DNA of 35,562 nucleotides from an uncultured Flavobacteriaceae bacterium (GTDB taxonomy: Bacteria; Bacteroidota; Bacteroidia; Flavobacteriales; Flavobacteriaceae), in NCBI GenBank assembly GCA_937136755.1, contig CAKZOR010000026.1, positions 1 to 35,562 of the forward strand, written 5' to 3'. Positions within the stretch are counted from its first letter, which is position 1, and each line of letters starts with the position of its first letter. The notes below the pieces were generated by a model, which saw only the letters and a list, made by a program, of their open reading frames with translations, ran no database searches and had not been told where the DNA came from. Made by a program: the position numbers and the translations under genes. Positions 26,077 through 35,562 of this stretch are shown here, in pieces.

Positions 26077-28809
26077 CTAAACTTCCTTCTCCACAAAAGG
26101 CTTCTCTATATTAAAGAGCTCTTGAACTACGCCAATAAGCACTTCTTTAAATTCGCTGAAAGCACCTTCTTCTACAGTGCTTTTGTCTGAGGGTTTAAGA
26201 CTATCTTCAAAAAACATATAGCCCTCTTGAGTGTTTTTAAAACTATAGATTCCTGTTTTTACGGGTTCATTTCCGTGACTATTCCCATACAATGCCGCAT
26301 AGGAAAGCAGCTGAAAAATTTTGTCTTTTTCCGGGCTGTCCTTTAAATCTTCCCAGTCCTTGAGCTTTAATTCAGTGGGTTTCACCGCACCCGTTTTAAA
26401 ATCAATAATATGCGTTACCCCATTTCTTTTGTCTACACGGTCTAAACTCCCTTTGAATAAAACACTTTGGGAAACTCCTGGAATTTGAAGGGTCATTTGG
26501 TATTCTTTCTCGAGACTTTCAATATAAATTTCTTCTTTTTGAGCACATATTTGGTCGTACTCCAGGAAATCTTTTAGATATTCAAGCAACACAGAAAAAG
26601 CGATGAGGTTTTTCCCTTTAAGTGATTGGGTAGGGCTGTGGTGTTTTTCAAAAAAGTGGGCCAGAATATTGGGTAGCTGGGTCTTAATTTCCTTAAAGTG
26701 GTTTTCAGTCAAGATTTGACCAATACATGGGGTGTAAAGTGCTTCTAAGCTATCGTGAACAATTGTTCCAAAGGTATTATAAGCGATGAGTTCTTCTAGA
26801 ACTTCCGGATCTTTGAGTTTTAAAATATAACGCTTATAAAAATCTATAGGGTTCCTTATATAAGTATTTAATGCCGAGGGAGAAAAACCACTTGTTGCTT
26901 TTTCCAGTAATTTTTCAATAACACTTGGATCTTTTTTAATCTCCATTAACGTAGGTGTAACAGCATCTAAAACTGGCATGGCCAATTGGTGCACCACCTG
27001 AACTTTGTCTATTCCTTGTGTTTTTAATTGATGTATGAACCTACTGGGTTCTCCTCCTTCCAATACATCTGTTGCCGTGTTGTAAAGTAAGTATACGTTT
27101 TTTGCCCTTTGCAATAATCTGTAAAAATGATAGGCATACACTGCATCTTTTTCTTTAAAACTAGGTAGTCCAAAGATCTTTTTTAAGGAAAGCGGTATGT
27201 ATGAATTACTAGATTTTCCTCCAGGAAGAATACCCTCGTTTACATGAGAGATAACAACCGTTTCAAAATCCAGGTTTCTACTCTCCAACATACCCATAAG
27301 TTGGAGGCCCTCTAAGGCGTCTCCACTAAAAGAAAGTCTTTTTTTAGAAAGGGTTTCTAGATAAATTTTCTTTAAACCTGATAAGTTGTCAATGAAAGGG
27401 AAAGTAGTTAACTGTTGCTTAAGTCCTTCAAAAATCTCTTTGAAATATAAGACTTCAGAACTTATTTGAGGTAGTTTGTTTTTTTCTGAGAAATTGAATA
27501 GCACATTAAGTAGCGCTTTAAATCTAGCGACAAAAGCTACAGGGTCATGGGCTTTTTCTTTAAAAAGCAGGCTTATTTCTACCTCACTTTTTTCAAAGTA
27601 GGCCTTGATATAATCCGTATTTAAGCTTGAAATATTTTGTTTCTGGCAGTGGTGAACAAATGCTGTAACAGCATTGTATTGGTTCGCTTCTACTAAAGAC
27701 TTTATATAGGGATGGGTCAAAACATCCTGAACCTGTTTAATATGCCAACTGCTGGAATGATTGTTGGTGTGTAAGTCAAAAAAGTGCACTACCAATGCGG
27801 CCATTGAAACTCCAGACAACGGCGCCCCCATAGTAATATTGGCTTTTAGCCCACTAGGGATAGCGTGTATGGCAGGGTTTAATAGCTCCTCATCTCCTAA
27901 AACAATAGCCGTTTTTAAGACTTGTTCTTGGGGTAAATCATGTAAAATTTCTCCAATCAATTGTGCTTGGGACACACTTTTTGGGACACCATATATAGTA
28001 ATTTTCTTCTCTGTTGACAGGTATTCGTGAGAGATCCCTTTGGGGGTATTTTCTTTAAAATAAGGCCATTTATCCAAGTGTTTCCTCATAAAATAACCCG
28101 CTTCATGTAGGGGGTTCTCTAAAAAGTACTGGTCTAAGTCCCAATAAATTGCCCCTCTTTTTTCGGATAAGATATATTGTATAATGTCAGACTCAGAGGT
28201 GTTTAAAGCATTAAAACCAATGAAATAAAACTTTGTGTCTGGCGCATCTTTTAAAAATTGCGCAATATTTTCTTTTGCTTTTTTATACAATAAGCCTTGG
28301 TGCCCAATATCTTGCGCCAACATTTTTTTAGTAAAACGCTCGTAGAGTTCTGGAAGAATTTCCCAAAACCTCAAATACGCTTGAACCATCTCTGTCTTGT
28401 CTTCTTCAAGGGCCCAATGAGACACCTCTTGTAGACTTTGGATGTGTGTGTATAGTTTATTAGCGGCTACTCCGTAACGGTCTATTTCATTAAAATCTTG
28501 AAGTATGGTAGTACCCCAACCTATAAAACTTGAAAAAGATTCCTTTTCTTTTATATCGGTCTCTAAATAACTTTCATAGAGTAGGCAAAGGGCGGTTTCA
28601 GTACTTGCCGGTTCAATAAACGCAAGCTTACCAATAAAGGCCTCTATGCTCAGAAATTCGGGGGCAAAAATAGTTTTTGAATTATTTTTTTTGAGGTAGT
28701 TTGCCGCAAATACCCCTGCTCTTTTACTAGGAAACACCCATGTAGTATTGGAAAAATCAGGGTTTTCTTGAATTATTTTATCTGTGATTTGTGCTAGAAA
28801 AGGGATCAT
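26077..28809 (-). CDS. AddB-like PD-(D/E)XK nuclease / inactivated-helicase subunit
   Basis: N-terminal WVFPSKRAGVFAANYL without Walker A, SALNTYIRNPIDFYKRYILKLKD, nuclease HIIDFKTGAV...QLLSYAALYG. Confidence 0.85.
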   Translation of the reverse strand: MIPFLAQITDKIIQENPDFSNTTWVFPSKRAGVFAANYLKKNNSKTIFAPEFLSIEAFIGKLAFIEPASTETALCLLYESYLETDIKEKESFSSFIGWGTTILQDFNEIDRYGVAANKLYTHIQSLQEVSHWALEEDKTEMVQAYLRFWEILPELYERFTKKMLAQDIGHQGLLYKKAKENIAQFLKDAPDTKFYFIGFNALNTSESDIIQYILSEKRGAIYWDLDQYFLENPLHEAGYFMRKHLDKWPYFKENTPKGISHEYLSTEKKITIYGVPKSVSQAQLIGEILHDLPQEQVLKTAIVLGDEELLNPAIHAIPSGLKANITMGAPLSGVSMAALVVHFFDLHTNNHSSSWHIKQVQDVLTHPYIKSLVEANQYNAVTAFVHHCQKQNISSLNTDYIKAYFEKSEVEISLLFKEKAHDPVAFVARFKALLNVLFNFSEKNKLPQISSEVLYFKEIFEGLKQQLTTFPFIDNLSGLKKIYLETLSKKRLSFSGDALEGLQLMGMLESRNLDFETVVISHVNEGILPGGKSSNSYIPLSLKKIFGLPSFKEKDAVYAYHFYRLLQRAKNVYLLYNTATDVLEGGEPSRFIHQLKTQGIDKVQVVHQLAMPVLDAVTPTLMEIKKDPSVIEKLLEKATSGFSPSALNTYIRNPIDFYKRYILKLKDPEVLEELIAYNTFGTIVHDSLEALYTPCIGQILTENHFKEIKTQLPNILAHFFEKHHSPTQSLKGKNLIAFSVLLEYLKDFLEYDQICAQKEEIYIESLEKEYQMTLQIPGVSQSVLFKGSLDRVDKRNGVTHIIDFKTGAVKPTELKLKDWEDLKDSPEKDKIFQLLSYAALYGNSHGNEPVKTGIYSFKNTQEGYMFFEDSLKPSDKSTVEEGAFSEFKEVLIGVVQELFNIEKPFVEKEV

Positions 28810-28844
28810 TGAACCGAGGGCTTAGCTTACTTAAAAATATAAAA

Positions 28845-28864
28845 AGCGCCGTTAAAACGGCGCT
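28845..28864 (-). terminator. Rho-independent terminator after the OmpA-family gene
   Basis: AGCGCCG-TTAAAA-CGGCGCT followed, on the minus strand, by TTTTTATATTTTT. Confidence 0.85.
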
Positions 28865-28890
28865 CTTTCAAAACTTTATTTATCAATGGA

Positions 28891-30141
28891 TTAGTCTACC
28901 ACAACTTCTACCCTTCTGTTGAGCTTCCTTCCAGCCCTATTAGCGTTAGTGGCTATTGGTTTTGTTTCTCCGTAGCCCAACACTTGAAAACGATTAGCAG
29001 CAATGCCTTTGTTGACCATATAATCTACAATTGACTGAGCCCTTTCCTCTGAAAGCTTTTGATTAAAAGCTTTAGTTCCTCTGCTGTCTGCATGGCCGGA
29101 AACGGTAAATGTTGCTTCAGGATATTCTTGGACTATTTCTAAAATATGATTTAGAGCAGGATAAGATTCTTCTAAAATCTCTGCTTTTTCCAAGACAAAC
29201 AAAATGGTCTTTGAATAGTCGTCTAATTGTTTCTGCACCGCTGGGCACCCATTGTTTTCAGGAACCCCTGCTACTTCTGGACATTGGTCCTGGGTGTCTT
29301 TTATACCGTCTCCATCGGTGTCAGGACAACCATTAAAAGCCAATATTCCCGGGGTATTTGGACACTGGTCTTCGGGATCTATCACCCCGTCTCCGTCACT
29401 ATCTGCACAGCCATTAAACTCTGGCAATCCCGGCGTATTTGGACATTGGTCTTTGGAATCGACAATTCCGTCTCCATCGCTGTCTGGGCAGCCGTTAAAC
29501 TGAGCCAAACCTGCAACATCAGGACATTCGTCTTGTTTGTCATAAACACCGTCCTTATCTCTATCAGAACCACCTCCTTTTATAGAAATACCAAAACTGT
29601 GTTGAATATGGGCCACTCCTGAAATATTTTTTGTGTGTTTGTACACACTCTCATAGCTCAATCCAATAAAGTCATTGAACCAGTAATTTAATCCAAGTCC
29701 AACATTAGCCGTTGCAGAAGAATTTTCTTCCATCCAATAATGACCAAGACCTGCAGATACAAAAGGGTCTATTTTAGTGTTTTCTAGAAAAGCATATTGC
29801 ACGTTGGCATCTAAGGCATAATACATTTTGTTGGCTGGGGTATTTCCTAAGGTGGTTATTTTATTTAAAGAGCCCCTAAGTCCAACGGAAAATCCCTTGT
29901 CCAAGTACATGGATCCAGATACAAAGTTAGCTGCAGATATAAAATTCCAATGGTCTTTCACATTGAAAAATTCCTCGAACAGTTTTCCTGTTTCAAATGG
30001 ATTTACCGCATTGGTTGGAAATGCATCTATAGCATTGGTCCCCACAGTAATTTTAAAAGGATTGTTTTGGTCTTGGGCTTGAAGACTAAAAGAAAATAGT
30101 CCCAAACAGCCCATTACGAGATAGATGAAATTTTTGCGCAT
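28891..30141 (-). CDS. OmpA family outer-membrane beta-barrel protein with TSP type-3 repeats
   Basis: Signal peptide FSFSLQAQ; four D.DGDG..D..DQCP repeats; C-terminal OmpA domain VSGHADSRGTKAFNQKLSEERAQSIVDYMV...NRRVEVVV. Start trimmed to 30141. Confidence 0.93.
   Translation of the reverse strand: MRKNFIYLVMGCLGLFSFSLQAQDQNNPFKITVGTNAIDAFPTNAVNPFETGKLFEEFFNVKDHWNFISAANFVSGSMYLDKGFSVGLRGSLNKITTLGNTPANKMYYALDANVQYAFLENTKIDPFVSAGLGHYWMEENSSATANVGLGLNYWFNDFIGLSYESVYKHTKNISGVAHIQHSFGISIKGGGSDRDKDGVYDKQDECPDVAGLAQFNGCPDSDGDGIVDSKDQCPNTPGLPEFNGCADSDGDGVIDPEDQCPNTPGILAFNGCPDTDGDGIKDTQDQCPEVAGVPENNGCPAVQKQLDDYSKTILFVLEKAEILEESYPALNHILEIVQEYPEATFTVSGHADSRGTKAFNQKLSEERAQSIVDYMVNKGIAANRFQVLGYGETKPIATNANRAGRKLNRRVEVVVD
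29242..29565 (-). repeat. In-frame thrombospondin type-3 (Ca-binding) repeats, four units with about 78-bp period
   Basis: DKDGVYDKQDECPDVAGLAQFNGCP / DSDGDGIVDSKDQCPNTPGLPEFNGCA / DSDGDGVIDPEDQCPNTPGILAFNGCP / DTDGDGIKDTQDQCPEVAGVPENNGCP. Confidence 0.92.
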
Positions 30142-30227
30142 AAGGTTATTTTTTAGATTCATATGCTAAGATATAAAACACAGTTCATTAGGCACAATAG
30201 TTGCAGTTTAACGGCAATTTAGAACCT

Positions 30228-31421
30228 TTAAACGACCCCTAGTTGTTTGCCTACCTTCTCAAATGCCCTAAGAGCCTGGTTTAGTTCTGATTGACTGAGT
30301 GCTGCAGAGAGTTGCACCCTAATTCTTGCTTTTCCTTTGGGAACCACAGGATAAAAGAATCCAATCACATAAACCCCTTCTTTTAAAAGTTCTGAGGCCA
30401 TTTTCTGAGCCAATGGAGCGTCGTAAAGCATAATAGGAACAATAGCGGAGTCTCCATCTACTATGTCAAAACCAAGGGCTTTAATTCCTTTTTTAAAATA
30501 ACGGGTATTGGCCTCTAGTTGGTCTCTGAAAGAAGTGTCTTTTTCAATAATCTCAAACACTTTAATAGACGCCCCCACAATAGCTGGAGCCAAAGAGTTT
30601 GAAAACAAATATGGTCTTGATCTTTGGCGGAGCATTTCTATAATTTCTTTTTTACCAGTGGTGTATCCGCCCATGGCGCCACCAAGGGCCTTTCCAAGGG
30701 TTCCTGTAATAATATCTACTCTTCCCATCACGCCTTTTGCTTCGAGAGACCCCCTTCCGCTAGCCCCTAAAAATCCAGCAGCATGACATTCATCTACCAT
30801 CACTAGTGCATTGTACTGGTCTGCTAAATCACAAATTTGGTCCAATGGCGCAACCAAGCCGTCCATGGAAAACACCCCGTCTGTGACGATAATTTTAAAC
30901 CTAGCACCATCTTCTTGGGCTTGCTTTAATTGAGCTTCTAAGTCTACCATATCACTGTTGGCATAGCGATATCTTTTGGCCTTACATAGCCTTACTCCGT
31001 CAATGATTGAGGCGTGGTTTAAGGCATCTGAAATAATCGCATCTTCAGGGCCAAATAACGGCTCAAATAGGCCCCCGTTTGCATCAAAAGCCGCAGCGTA
31101 TAAAATGGTGTCTTCCGTTTGGTAAAAGGAAGCTATCTTTTGTTCTAATGTTTTGTGAATATCTTGGGTGCCGCAGATAAATCTTACAGAAGACATTCCA
31201 AATCCATGGGTATCTAAGGTGTCTTTGGCGGCTTTAATTACCTCAGGGTGTGCAGAAAGCCCTAAGTAGTTGTTAGAACAAAGATTAATGACCTGCGCCC
31301 CATTGGTGAGCGCAACATCTGCCCCTTGGGGCCCATTTATGACACGTTCACTTTTAAATAAACCGTCTTTTTTTATTTGTTCTAGCTCTTCTGCCAGGAA
31401 TGATCCAATCTCTTTATACAT
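30228..31421 (-). CDS. kbl: Glycine C-acetyltransferase (2-amino-3-ketobutyrate CoA ligase)
   Basis: NNYLGLSAHPEVIKAA, DALNHASIIDGVRLCKA, DECHAAGFLG, GTLGKALGGAMGG (PLP lysine). Start at 31421. Confidence 0.92.
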   Translation of the reverse strand: MYKEIGSFLAEELEQIKKDGLFKSERVINGPQGADVALTNGAQVINLCSNNYLGLSAHPEVIKAAKDTLDTHGFGMSSVRFICGTQDIHKTLEQKIASFYQTEDTILYAAAFDANGGLFEPLFGPEDAIISDALNHASIIDGVRLCKAKRYRYANSDMVDLEAQLKQAQEDGARFKIIVTDGVFSMDGLVAPLDQICDLADQYNALVMVDECHAAGFLGASGRGSLEAKGVMGRVDIITGTLGKALGGAMGGYTTGKKEIIEMLRQRSRPYLFSNSLAPAIVGASIKVFEIIEKDTSFRDQLEANTRYFKKGIKALGFDIVDGDSAIVPIMLYDAPLAQKMASELLKEGVYVIGFFYPVVPKGKARIRVQLSAALSQSELNQALRAFEKVGKQLGVV

Positions 31422-31437
31422 GACTACTTTTTTAATT

Positions 31438-34400
31438 TTATACAAATATAGGCCGCACATTTGCACCGTCTACGTAGACTAATATTTTATTTTCTACCTG
31501 GTATCCCATCTCTTCTAAAAGCGCGCCGTAGCTTTTTATTTGAACCTGGTCTTCTTCTTTCTCAGCACCTGTTTTATAGTCAATAACGGTCACCTTATTG
31601 TCATTAAAGACCAATCGATCTGGTCTTACCACGGAACCATTTTGGGTAAAAATATCTTTTTCATTATAAGCCCTAATTCCTTTTTGGTAATATTTCTCCA
31701 ATCGCTCATGAGATATTATTCCCAGGGCTTGGATTTTAAGCATTTCAAGGTCTGAGGTGGGGTAAGCCTTTATGGTTTTTTCAAGCGATTTCTCTAAAGG
31801 GTGAATATCCAGTTGCTCTAATAGATAATGCAGTTGCTGGCCTAATTTTTTGGCTTTTAATAGGTTTTCTGAGACCAAAGTATCCTGGTGCAGGAGTAAG
31901 GCATAGCGTTGCTGGGTGTTTTCATTGGATTGAAAGACTATGTCCTTAGGCTCGTGTTCATGGCCGGCGTTTGTTTCTTCTAGCATTTTAAAGTCGCCAA
32001 AAGTGTAGCGCTGCTTTTGTGCAGACCATTCCCCCTCACTCATGAGATAATCTATGAGCAGTCCAGCATATTGTTTTGTATTCACTTTTCCATCTTTATT
32101 TATAGCCATATTACCCATCACAAAAAGTGCCTGAGAAGCCCTTGTTAGGGCTACGTACAATATATTAAGTGCGTCTAGCACCAAGCGTTCATCTTCTTCT
32201 TGAATAAATTGTTTTGCCACTGCATTGTATTGTGCCACTTGGTCATTTTTAGCTAGAAGCAGGTATTCAAATCCATTAAATTCTTCCTTTGGAACAGGCA
32301 GCCAAAAAGTAGGATTGCGCGACTCTTTTAAAGGTGTTTCTGCAAATGGAAAAATGACCACTGGGAATTCGAGTCCTTTGGCCTTATGAACGGTGAGAAT
32401 TTGAATGGCATTTAAGCCATCTGGGGCTGAAATACTCCAATGCGATTTTTTCTGTTCCCAATATTGAAGGAAAACGTTTGGACCCTCTCCTTCTTTTAGG
32501 CCTATTTCAGACACAATGTCTAAAAAGAATTGCAGATAAGCGTCTTTTCCATTGGTCAATGAAAAAGCGCCCATGGCCATAAGGCAGAAATCATACAAAG
32601 ACTCCGTAGTTAAAGTTTTGGGATTAAATCCAAATTCCGATTTAAAAAAGGCTAAAGCATCTTCTAAAGAAGTCTTTATGTACTGATGTACAGAAATTTT
32701 ATTTTGCGTCTGAGCCAGATATGCCAGTAATGGATAGGCTTGAAAAGGAGTGGTTTCTTCATAAACAAAGCGAATTAACTGAACTAGAAAACGCACTTTA
32801 GGGTGGTTGTCTAAAAGTAAGGATTCAGAAGAAATCACAGGGATTTGTTTTTCTATCAAGTACTGAGCCAGGAGTACCCCGTGTTTTTTTTTGCGGGTTA
32901 AAAGACAAATATCCCCATAAGAAAACCCTTTTTCTACCGAATCATTGATGGCTTCTAACACTTTTTCGCAATAAAGCGCTTCTTTGTCAGGGTTATCTTC
33001 AATAAATTCTAAAGATACAAAACCACCACTTTCTTTACGGGGCTTTTGGTGGCTGCTATCTCGGTATAAGGCCGCAAAATTTTCTCTTTCTAAATAGCTT
33101 GCGGTGTAGTTAAAGAAACGGTTGTTGAATGCCACTATTTCAAAGTGACTCCTAAAATTATTCGGGAGATGAATCACCTTTGGGCTGGCAGCAGGGAAGG
33201 CTTTGTTTTCATAGAGATCAATAAATTGTTCTGCGTTACCGCCACGCCATCTATAAATAGATTGCTTGGCGTCTCCAACCAAAAGCAGGGAGCCTCTTTG
33301 CCCTCTTTCATCTTCAGATACCACGGCATTTTCCAGTAGTGGTTTTAGGTTGTCCCATTGTAGTGTGGAGGTGTCTTGAAATTCATCTATAAAAAAATGA
33401 CTGTATTGTTCTCCCATTCTCTCGTATATAAAAGGGACAGATTGGTTTTTTATAGCGCCTTGTATTTTTTTATTGAATTCAGATATGGGTAGTATTTCTT
33501 GGGCTTCACAATAGCTTTTTACTTGGTATTGCAAGGCATTGATAAGTCTTAGGGACAGTAAGTGCTTGTGGGCATTTAGATAAAAATATTGAAGGGTCAT
33601 GGCAGATAAAATAACCTTCATAAAACCATGTAATTGAGGCTGAATACTCAGAATGGTCTCTTGGGCTTCTACAGGAGTTTTGCCGGTGAATAATTTGGTG
33701 TCTTCAAATTCTTGAATCCATTTGACAGTAGTGTCTGGAAGCCCACCACCAATAATTTTATCTATAAATTTCGGCAGGGACTGTCTGCTGAAATCCGTGG
33801 CGATTAAACCACTTTCAGACAGCAGGGTCTTCATGCTTTTAGCCGCATCTCTGTATAGGGTTTCACTTTGAGAGGCCTTGGATTTGAGTGTTTTTTTTAG
33901 GTTTTCAAAATCCGATAATTTCTTTGTTGACAGGTGCTCTAAGGCTTGAATATGCTGGTCTGAAAAAAGTAGTTTCCCTATATTTTTGAGATCAAAACTC
34001 AAGTCCCAACTCTTGTCTTCTGCAATTTTTTCTAGGGCAAATGCTACTAATATATCCGTCAATGCCTTGTCGTTTCCCGCCCGATCAATCAGGGCATTTA
34101 CGCCCTCTGAAAGTACCAGATCCGTATCTAATTGCACCTCAAAATTTTGTGGAAGTTTAAGGTCTTTGGCAAAAGTTCTAATGAGTCGATGGTTAAATTT
34201 ATCTATAGTAGACACCTCAAAAAAAGCGTAATTGTGCAGCAGTCGCATTAGGACTTTTTTGGATTTTTTCTGAAGCGCTTCTCCTGAATATTCAAGCTCT
34301 TTAGCCACCTCTGAAAAAAGAGCACTGCTTTTTTTGGGGCAGGGTAGGGAAGAAAAATCTGCTAAAGCCGTTAGAATTCTTTCTTTCATTTCGTTTACCG

Positions 34401-34545
34401 CTTTATTGGTAAACGTCAGGGCAAGAATGTGGCCAAAATTAGTTGGATTCTCAGGGGCCAAAACAAGCTTTAAATACACTTTAGTAAGGGTGTATGTCTT
34501 TCCAGACCCTGCAGATGCGTTATAAATCAGAAAGTTGTCTTTCAC
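31438..34545 (-). CDS. AddA-like UvrD-family helicase with C-terminal PD-(D/E)XK nuclease
   Basis: Walker A YNASAGSGKTYTLTKVYL, ALTFTNKAVNEMKERI, FIDEFQDTSTLQW, GDAKQSIYRWRGGN, ILTVHKAKGLEFPVVIFP, nuclease RPDRLVFNDNKVTVIDYKTG. Confidence 0.92.
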   Translation of the reverse strand: MKDNFLIYNASAGSGKTYTLTKVYLKLVLAPENPTNFGHILALTFTNKAVNEMKERILTALADFSSLPCPKKSSALFSEVAKELEYSGEALQKKSKKVLMRLLHNYAFFEVSTIDKFNHRLIRTFAKDLKLPQNFEVQLDTDLVLSEGVNALIDRAGNDKALTDILVAFALEKIAEDKSWDLSFDLKNIGKLLFSDQHIQALEHLSTKKLSDFENLKKTLKSKASQSETLYRDAAKSMKTLLSESGLIATDFSRQSLPKFIDKIIGGGLPDTTVKWIQEFEDTKLFTGKTPVEAQETILSIQPQLHGFMKVILSAMTLQYFYLNAHKHLLSLRLINALQYQVKSYCEAQEILPISEFNKKIQGAIKNQSVPFIYERMGEQYSHFFIDEFQDTSTLQWDNLKPLLENAVVSEDERGQRGSLLLVGDAKQSIYRWRGGNAEQFIDLYENKAFPAASPKVIHLPNNFRSHFEIVAFNNRFFNYTASYLERENFAALYRDSSHQKPRKESGGFVSLEFIEDNPDKEALYCEKVLEAINDSVEKGFSYGDICLLTRKKKHGVLLAQYLIEKQIPVISSESLLLDNHPKVRFLVQLIRFVYEETTPFQAYPLLAYLAQTQNKISVHQYIKTSLEDALAFFKSEFGFNPKTLTTESLYDFCLMAMGAFSLTNGKDAYLQFFLDIVSEIGLKEGEGPNVFLQYWEQKKSHWSISAPDGLNAIQILTVHKAKGLEFPVVIFPFAETPLKESRNPTFWLPVPKEEFNGFEYLLLAKNDQVAQYNAVAKQFIQEEDERLVLDALNILYVALTRASQALFVMGNMAINKDGKVNTKQYAGLLIDYLMSEGEWSAQKQRYTFGDFKMLEETNAGHEHEPKDIVFQSNENTQQRYALLLHQDTLVSENLLKAKKLGQQLHYLLEQLDIHPLEKSLEKTIKAYPTSDLEMLKIQALGIISHERLEKYYQKGIRAYNEKDIFTQNGSVVRPDRLVFNDNKVTVIDYKTGAEKEEDQVQIKSYGALLEEMGYQVENKILVYVDGANVRPIFV

Positions 34546-34619
34546 CCTCTTTTTTTATGCAAAATACACATATTTGCGCCTTCTTTTTCATTTTTATGGC
34601 CTTTTCCAAAGACTTATTG

Positions 34620-34627
34620 TAAATTTG
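34620..34627 (+). promoter_or_regulatory. Putative -7 box TAAATTTG for sod
   Basis: Exact TAnnTTTG, 28 nt upstream of the sod ATG; -33 element weak. Confidence 0.45.
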
Positions 34628-34655
34628 ATACGCAATAAACCCTAAAAAAAATATT

Positions 34656-35264
34656 ATGGCTTTTGAATTACCTCAATTAGATTATGCTCACGACGCATTA
34701 GAACCACATGTAGATGCTCGTACTATGGAAATTCACCATGGTAAGCACCACCAAGGATACACAAATAACTTAAACGCTGCTATTGCCGGTACAGCTATGG
34801 ATAGTGCTTCTATTGAAGCAATACTTGCAGATTTAGACCTCAATAACGGGGCGCTAAGAAATAATGGGGGTGGTTTTTACAACCACAACCTTTTTTGGAA
34901 GTCTATGTCACCTAATGGAGGAGGTACTCCAAGTGGAGATTTAGCTGCTGCAATTGACGCTTCTTTTGGCTCTTTTGACGCATTTAAAGAAACGTTCTCT
35001 AAAGCTGCAGCGACCAGATTTGGTTCTGGTTGGGCTTGGCTTTGTGTTCACAAAGGCGGAAAATTAGAAGTGTGCTCTACCCCAAACCAAGACAACCCAC
35101 TTATGCCAGGCATTGGATGTGGTGGTTTCCCTATCTTAGGTTTAGACGTTTGGGAGCATGCCTATTACCTCAATTATCAAAACAGAAGACCTGATTATAT
35201 TAACGCCTTCTTTAACGTTGTTAACTGGAACGAAGTTGAAAAGCGTTATGCTGAGAATAAATAA
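34656..35264 (+). CDS. sod: Superoxide dismutase (Fe/Mn family)
   Basis: [66 protein letters not shown]. Confidence 0.96.
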   Translation: MAFELPQLDYAHDALEPHVDARTMEIHHGKHHQGYTNNLNAAIAGTAMDSASIEAILADLDLNNGALRNNGGGFYNHNLFWKSMSPNGGGTPSGDLAAAIDASFGSFDAFKETFSKAAATRFGSGWAWLCVHKGGKLEVCSTPNQDNPLMPGIGCGGFPILGLDVWEHAYYLNYQNRRPDYINAFFNVVNWNEVEKRYAENK

Positions 35265-35289
35265 GAAGTAATTTTCTTAGAAATATATG

Positions 35290-35320
35290 AAAGACGAGCA
35301 GCAATGTTCGTCTTTTTTTA
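35290..35320 (+). terminator. Rho-independent terminator after sod
   Basis: AAGACGAGCA-GCAA-TGTTCGTCTT followed by TTTTT. Confidence 0.88.
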
Positions 35321-35433
35321 TGTGAAAAATCAAGATGTGTGTTGATGTTGCTTTTGTAGGGTTTGAAACGTTCCTTTTTCAAAGTGGATTCCACAACACG
35401 TGCCGATGACAGGGAGTAAAAGAGAAAAGTTCC

Positions 35434-35460
35434 GTCAAACTGAACTTGAGTCAGTTTCGC
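35434..35460. repeat. REP-like palindromic element (GTCAAACTGAACTTGAGTCAGTTTCGC)
   Basis: AAACTGA/TCAGTTT 7-bp inverted repeat. Resembles the CTGAACTTGTTTCAG dispersed palindrome I remember from many Flavobacteriia genomes; recalled, not verified. Confidence 0.5.
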
Positions 35461-35562
35461 ATAAGAATAAGAAATAATATAAGCCAAAATAACTTCCGAG
35501 TAAGCATCTAACAGCGAAGCTGGTCTAATTGCAAAGCAGATCTAATAGTCTAGAAATTCTAG

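Noticed and set aside
29227-29622. Long plus-strand ORFs (131, 83 and 75 aa) opposite the OmpA gene
   Set aside because: They arise because the TSP3 repeat has an in-frame 78-bp period; the Gly/Pro/Ser/Val/Thr composition mirrors the repeat. The minus-strand OmpA ORF is clearly the real gene.
35221-35487. 88-aa minus-strand ORF at the right end
   Set aside because: It runs through the sod terminator and into the sod 3' end, shows no recognisable domain, and covers the REP-like palindrome; treated as spurious.
1-35562. CRISPR array, prophage, IS element, defence or secretion island
   Set aside because: No spaced direct repeats, transposase, integrase or phage genes seen; nearly every kilobase is a recognisable housekeeping gene. 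The AddAB-like nuclease is general repair machinery, not evidence of an island.

Overview
The window is a 35.6 kb, AT-rich, densely packed stretch of what looks like a core chromosome from a marine Bacteroidota, probably Flavobacteriia. That lineage call rests on TAnnTTTG-type -7 promoter boxes, gene content and gene-order style; no taxonomy search was run. It holds about 30 ordinary protein genes, one tRNA-Ala(GGC) and several clear rho-independent terminators. The genes cover transport (TauE/TSUP, SSS symporter, MATE, DUF819, MscL), fatty-acid initiation (fabH, accB, accC, next to yceD/DUF177 and rpmF), cofactors (riboflavin synthase, pdxA, queD), cell wall and LPS (alr, lpxH), nucleotides and RNA (tdk, rsmI), DNA repair (recJ, AddA-like and AddB-like), and others (asd, kbl, OsmC, UspA, OmpA with TSP3 repeats, SOD). 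I found no CRISPR array, prophage, integron, toxin-antitoxin or defence island, and I see no convincing new multi-gene system. The best second-look items are: (1) an unlisted 32-aa single-TM microprotein ORF at 22245-22343; (2) a perfect 16-bp palindrome TATACCAATTGGTATA between osmC and recJ; (3) a REP-like palindromic element in a non-coding right-end region; (4) an addA-kbl-ompA-addB arrangement whose AddB lacks the Fe-S cysteines; (5) a conserved-looking unknown protein at 15519-16181.
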